A stretch of DNA of 64,000 nt from Parachryseolinea silvisoli (GTDB lineage: Bacteria > Bacteroidota > Bacteroidia > Cytophagales > Cyclobacteriaceae), in assembly GCF_021190955.1 (NCBI RefSeq), contig NZ_JAIOAO010000001.1, positions 1,426,001-1,490,000 on the forward strand, read 5' to 3'. The stretch's first letter is position 1, and each line of letters begins with the position of its first letter. A model generated the notes under the pieces. That model was not told the DNA's origin. It did not search any database and was given only the letters and a program-made list of their open reading frames with translations. Shown here one piece after another: positions 62,194 to 64,000 of the stretch. Both the position numbers and the translations under genes were made by a program.

Positions 62194-62220
62194 GATCTTT
62201 GTGTTGTAAAAAAACACAAA
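62194..62220 (+). promoter_or_regulatory. promoter/leader element with a start-proximal hairpin
   Basis: GATCTTTG (62194-62201) is one base off TAnnTTTG. TTTGTGTT (62198-62205) and AACACAAA (62213-62220) are perfect 8-bp inverted arms with a 7-base loop, ending one base before the ATG at 62222. If transcribed, the hairpin would abut the start codon. Confidence 0.45.
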
Positions 62221-62221
62221 C

Positions 62222-63115
62222 ATGAAAGTATTTGTCACAGGAGCTACAGGCTTCATTGGTTCTGCCCTTGTTAGGGAATTAACAGATGCCGGCCATCAGG
62301 TATTGGGACTGGCGCGGTCAGAGGCTTCTGCTCAGGCGCTTCTCGCGGCAGGCGCCCAGGTTCACCGGGGCGATCTTGAAAATCTGGAAAGTTTAAAAAG
62401 AGGAGCCGCCACCGCAGATGGCGTGATCCATGCTGGTTTCGTTCATGATTTTTCTCGATTCAAAGAGGTGTGCGAGATAGATCGCCGCGCGATTGAAGCC
62501 ATCGGCTCGGTGCTCGTTGGCTCGAACCGGCCATTCATTGTTACTTCTGGCACAGCGCTGGTCAGCCCAGGCCGCCTGGCCACCGAAAATATGGTCAGCG
62601 CACACGATCGGGAAAAGTTCCCGCGTGTTTCCGAAGATACAGGGCTGGCCTTCGTAGCGCAGGGTGTACGTGCTATGGTCATGAGGCTCTCTCCTTCCGT
62701 CCATGGTGAAGGCGACGTCCATGGTTTCGTGCCGATGTTCATCAACACGGCACGTGCAAAGGGTGTGGCTGCCTATATTGGCGAAGGCCTAAACTGCTGG
62801 AATGCCGTCCACCGTCTGGATGCTGTCCGACTCTACCGGTTAGCACTGGAGCGCGGCGAGGCAGGTGCGCGGTATCATGCTGTCGGCGACGAAGCGATTA
62901 CGCTCAAAGCCATCACGGAGGCAATAGGCGCAAAACTCAACATGCCAGTGGCGTCTATCGCTCCGGAGCAAGCATCTGCTCACTTTGGAACGTTTGCTCA
63001 TTTTGTCGGCATAGACTGTCCCGCCTCGAGCAAGATTACGCAGCAGCAATTAGGATGGCAGCCATCGCACGCGTCGCTTGCCGACGACCTGACTGGGAAA
63101 ATTTACGTCAAATAA
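62222..63115 (+). CDS. NAD(P)-dependent epimerase/SDR (extended type)
   Basis: A 297-residue Rossmann-fold protein beginning MKVFVTGATGFIG with the nucleotide-binding motif at residues 7-13. The rest follows extended SDRs: LVRELTDAGHQVLGLARSE, VHRGDLENLESL, GVIHAGFVHDFSRF, IVTSGTAL and GLNCWNAVHRLDAV. No clear Tyr-x-x-x-Lys is visible, which is common in the atypical 'NAD-dependent epimerase' group to which it seems to belong. The substrate is not known. Tandem operator-like repeats upstream suggest tight repression. An AraC regulator follows after 20 bp on the same strand. Confidence 0.85.
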   Translation: MKVFVTGATGFIGSALVRELTDAGHQVLGLARSEASAQALLAAGAQVHRGDLENLESLKRGAATADGVIHAGFVHDFSRFKEVCEIDRRAIEAIGSVLVGSNRPFIVTSGTALVSPGRLATENMVSAHDREKFPRVSEDTGLAFVAQGVRAMVMRLSPSVHGEGDVHGFVPMFINTARAKGVAAYIGEGLNCWNAVHRLDAVRLYRLALERGEAGARYHAVGDEAITLKAITEAIGAKLNMPVASIAPEQASAHFGTFAHFVGIDCPASSKITQQQLGWQPSHASLADDLTGKIYVK

Positions 63116-63135
63116 TTGCGTTACCTTGTGGTAGC

Positions 63136-64000
63136 ATGAACAAACAGGTCATACGCGTCAGGTCCATCAGCGAATTCCATGAACTTTTCAGGCTGCAAAA
63201 ACCTGAGCATCCGCTTATCACGATCATCGACCTGGAGGCGCTGGGGCCGCCGGTGGAGGGTTCCTATAGTAGGGTGTTCGATTTTTATTCAATCTCCTTA
63301 AAGAAGAACTTTTACCTAAAAATGTTGTATGGACAACAGCCGCATGACTTTGACGAGGGTGTGCTGCATTTTATGGCACCGGGTCAGGTGCTAACAATAC
63401 AGGTTGAAAAAGATTACGTACACAGCCCTTCCGGATGGATGATCTTATTCCATCCGGATCTGTTGTGGAATACACCGTTGGCCAAAACGATCAAACAATA
63501 TGAATATTTCGGCTATGCAGCAAACGAGGCCTTGCATCTTTCCGACAAAGAAGAGACGATGATCACTGCCATTGCCAAAAGTATGCAACAAGAGTATCAC
63601 AGTGCGATCGACAAGTTTAGCCAAAGCGTGATCATTGCACAGCTGGAGTTACTGCTAACCTATGGAGATCGATTTTATCAGCGCCAATTCATTACGCGCA
63701 AGATGTCCGGCCACGATATACTCAACCGACTGGAGGAATTGCTCGACCACCATTTTAATAGCGGTGCACTGATAGAAAAAGGGTTACCGACCGTTGTCGA
63801 CATTGCCGAATCGCTACACATTACGCCCGACTATTTGAGCAGCCTGCTAAAATCACTGACCGGGCAAAGTACACAACAGCATTTGCACAATAAACTGATT
63901 GAATTGGCCAAAGAAAAACTATCTACCACTGACTTATCGATCAGTGAAATTGCCTATCAGCTGGGCTTCGAACACCTGGCTTCCTTCAGCAAACTTTTCA
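63136..64000 (+). CDS. AraC-family transcriptional regulator (partial at window end)
   Basis: The frame opens with ATG at 63136 and runs off the window after 288 codons. A cupin-like N-terminal region (about 20-110: PLITIIDLEALG, VLHFMAPGQVLTI) is followed by a helical linker and a C-terminal double helix-turn-helix beginning VVDIAESLHITPDYLSSLLKSLTGQS, then a KLIELAKEKLS helix and SISEIAYQLGFEHLASFSKLF. Only the last ~15-20 residues should be missing. It starts 20 bp after the epimerase-like gene and may regulate it. A TACCTTG element near 63123 could be a weak -7. Confidence 0.9.
   Translation, partial: MNKQVIRVRSISEFHELFRLQKPEHPLITIIDLEALGPPVEGSYSRVFDFYSISLKKNFYLKMLYGQQPHDFDEGVLHFMAPGQVLTIQVEKDYVHSPSGWMILFHPDLLWNTPLAKTIKQYEYFGYAANEALHLSDKEETMITAIAKSMQQEYHSAIDKFSQSVIIAQLELLLTYGDRFYQRQFITRKMSGHDILNRLEELLDHHFNSGALIEKGLPTVVDIAESLHITPDYLSSLLKSLTGQSTQQHLHNKLIELAKEKLSTTDLSISEIAYQLGFEHLASFSKLF

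Noticed and set aside
1-64000. Possible insertion sequences, prophage, CRISPR arrays, tRNA or rRNA genes
   Set aside because: No transposase, integrase, regular repeat-spacer pattern or recognisable RNA gene was found by reading.

Overview
The window looks like a chromosomal segment of a free-living Bacteroidota bacterium, most likely of the Cytophagales/Chitinophagales type. The reasons are a SusC/SusD pair with a pectin polysaccharide utilisation locus (PUL), type IX secretion (T9SS) C-terminal sorting domains, SprB-like and TANFOR-like surface proteins, ATPase-less FtsX-family ABC permeases of the Cytophagales kind (one beside a PadR regulator), LytS/LytTR two-component genes, TAnnTTTG-type -7 promoter elements and an absence of clear Shine-Dalgarno sites. 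No rRNA, tRNA, CRISPR array, transposase or integrase gene was seen.

Left part (1-20.6 kb): the N-terminus of a LytS-type kinase; an Ohr-type peroxidase; a three-gene exported redox/haem operon (TlpA-like thioredoxin, haem-binding/cytochrome P460 fusion, P460-like lipoprotein); a zinc alcohol dehydrogenase; an AraC regulator with a short-chain dehydrogenase; a prefix-domain FtsX permease with its PadR regulator; a TonB-like protein and a small VWA-tail protein; a second FtsX permease; two AraC regulators flanking a TIGR03067-like protein; a CadD-type transporter behind an SMI1/KNR4-like gene; an orphan succinate dehydrogenase cytochrome b; a truncated glyoxalase/VOC gene; and a second TonB-like protein.

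Centre (20.6-41.0 kb, minus strand): one tightly packed eight-gene cluster coding only for exported proteins. In transcription order it holds a 1549-residue beta-rich protein of unknown family, an FN3-repeat protein, a SprB-repeat protein with a T9SS sorting domain, a 1634-residue TANFOR-like protein with two HExxH motifs, a WW-duplication protein, a HEAT-like protein, a triple-PKD lipoprotein and an outer-membrane-barrel-like protein. Several start/stop codons overlap by a few bases, so the genes are probably translated together. I consider it the best candidate in the window for an undescribed system, plausibly a cell-surface assembly or secreted effector apparatus.

Right part (41-64 kb): a third FtsX permease; a complete LytS/LytTR two-component pair; an AraC regulator and SDR; a PH-like membrane protein; a subtilisin-like T9SS protease divergent from an M57 metalloprotease; a compact pectin PUL (SusC, SusD, surface glycan-binding-like lipoprotein, pectate lyase, pectin methylesterase) with LacI-type operator-like sites upstream and a strong internal hairpin; a SUFU-like hypothetical; and an NAD(P)-dependent epimerase-type protein behind tandem operator-like repeats, followed by an AraC regulator cut by the window end.
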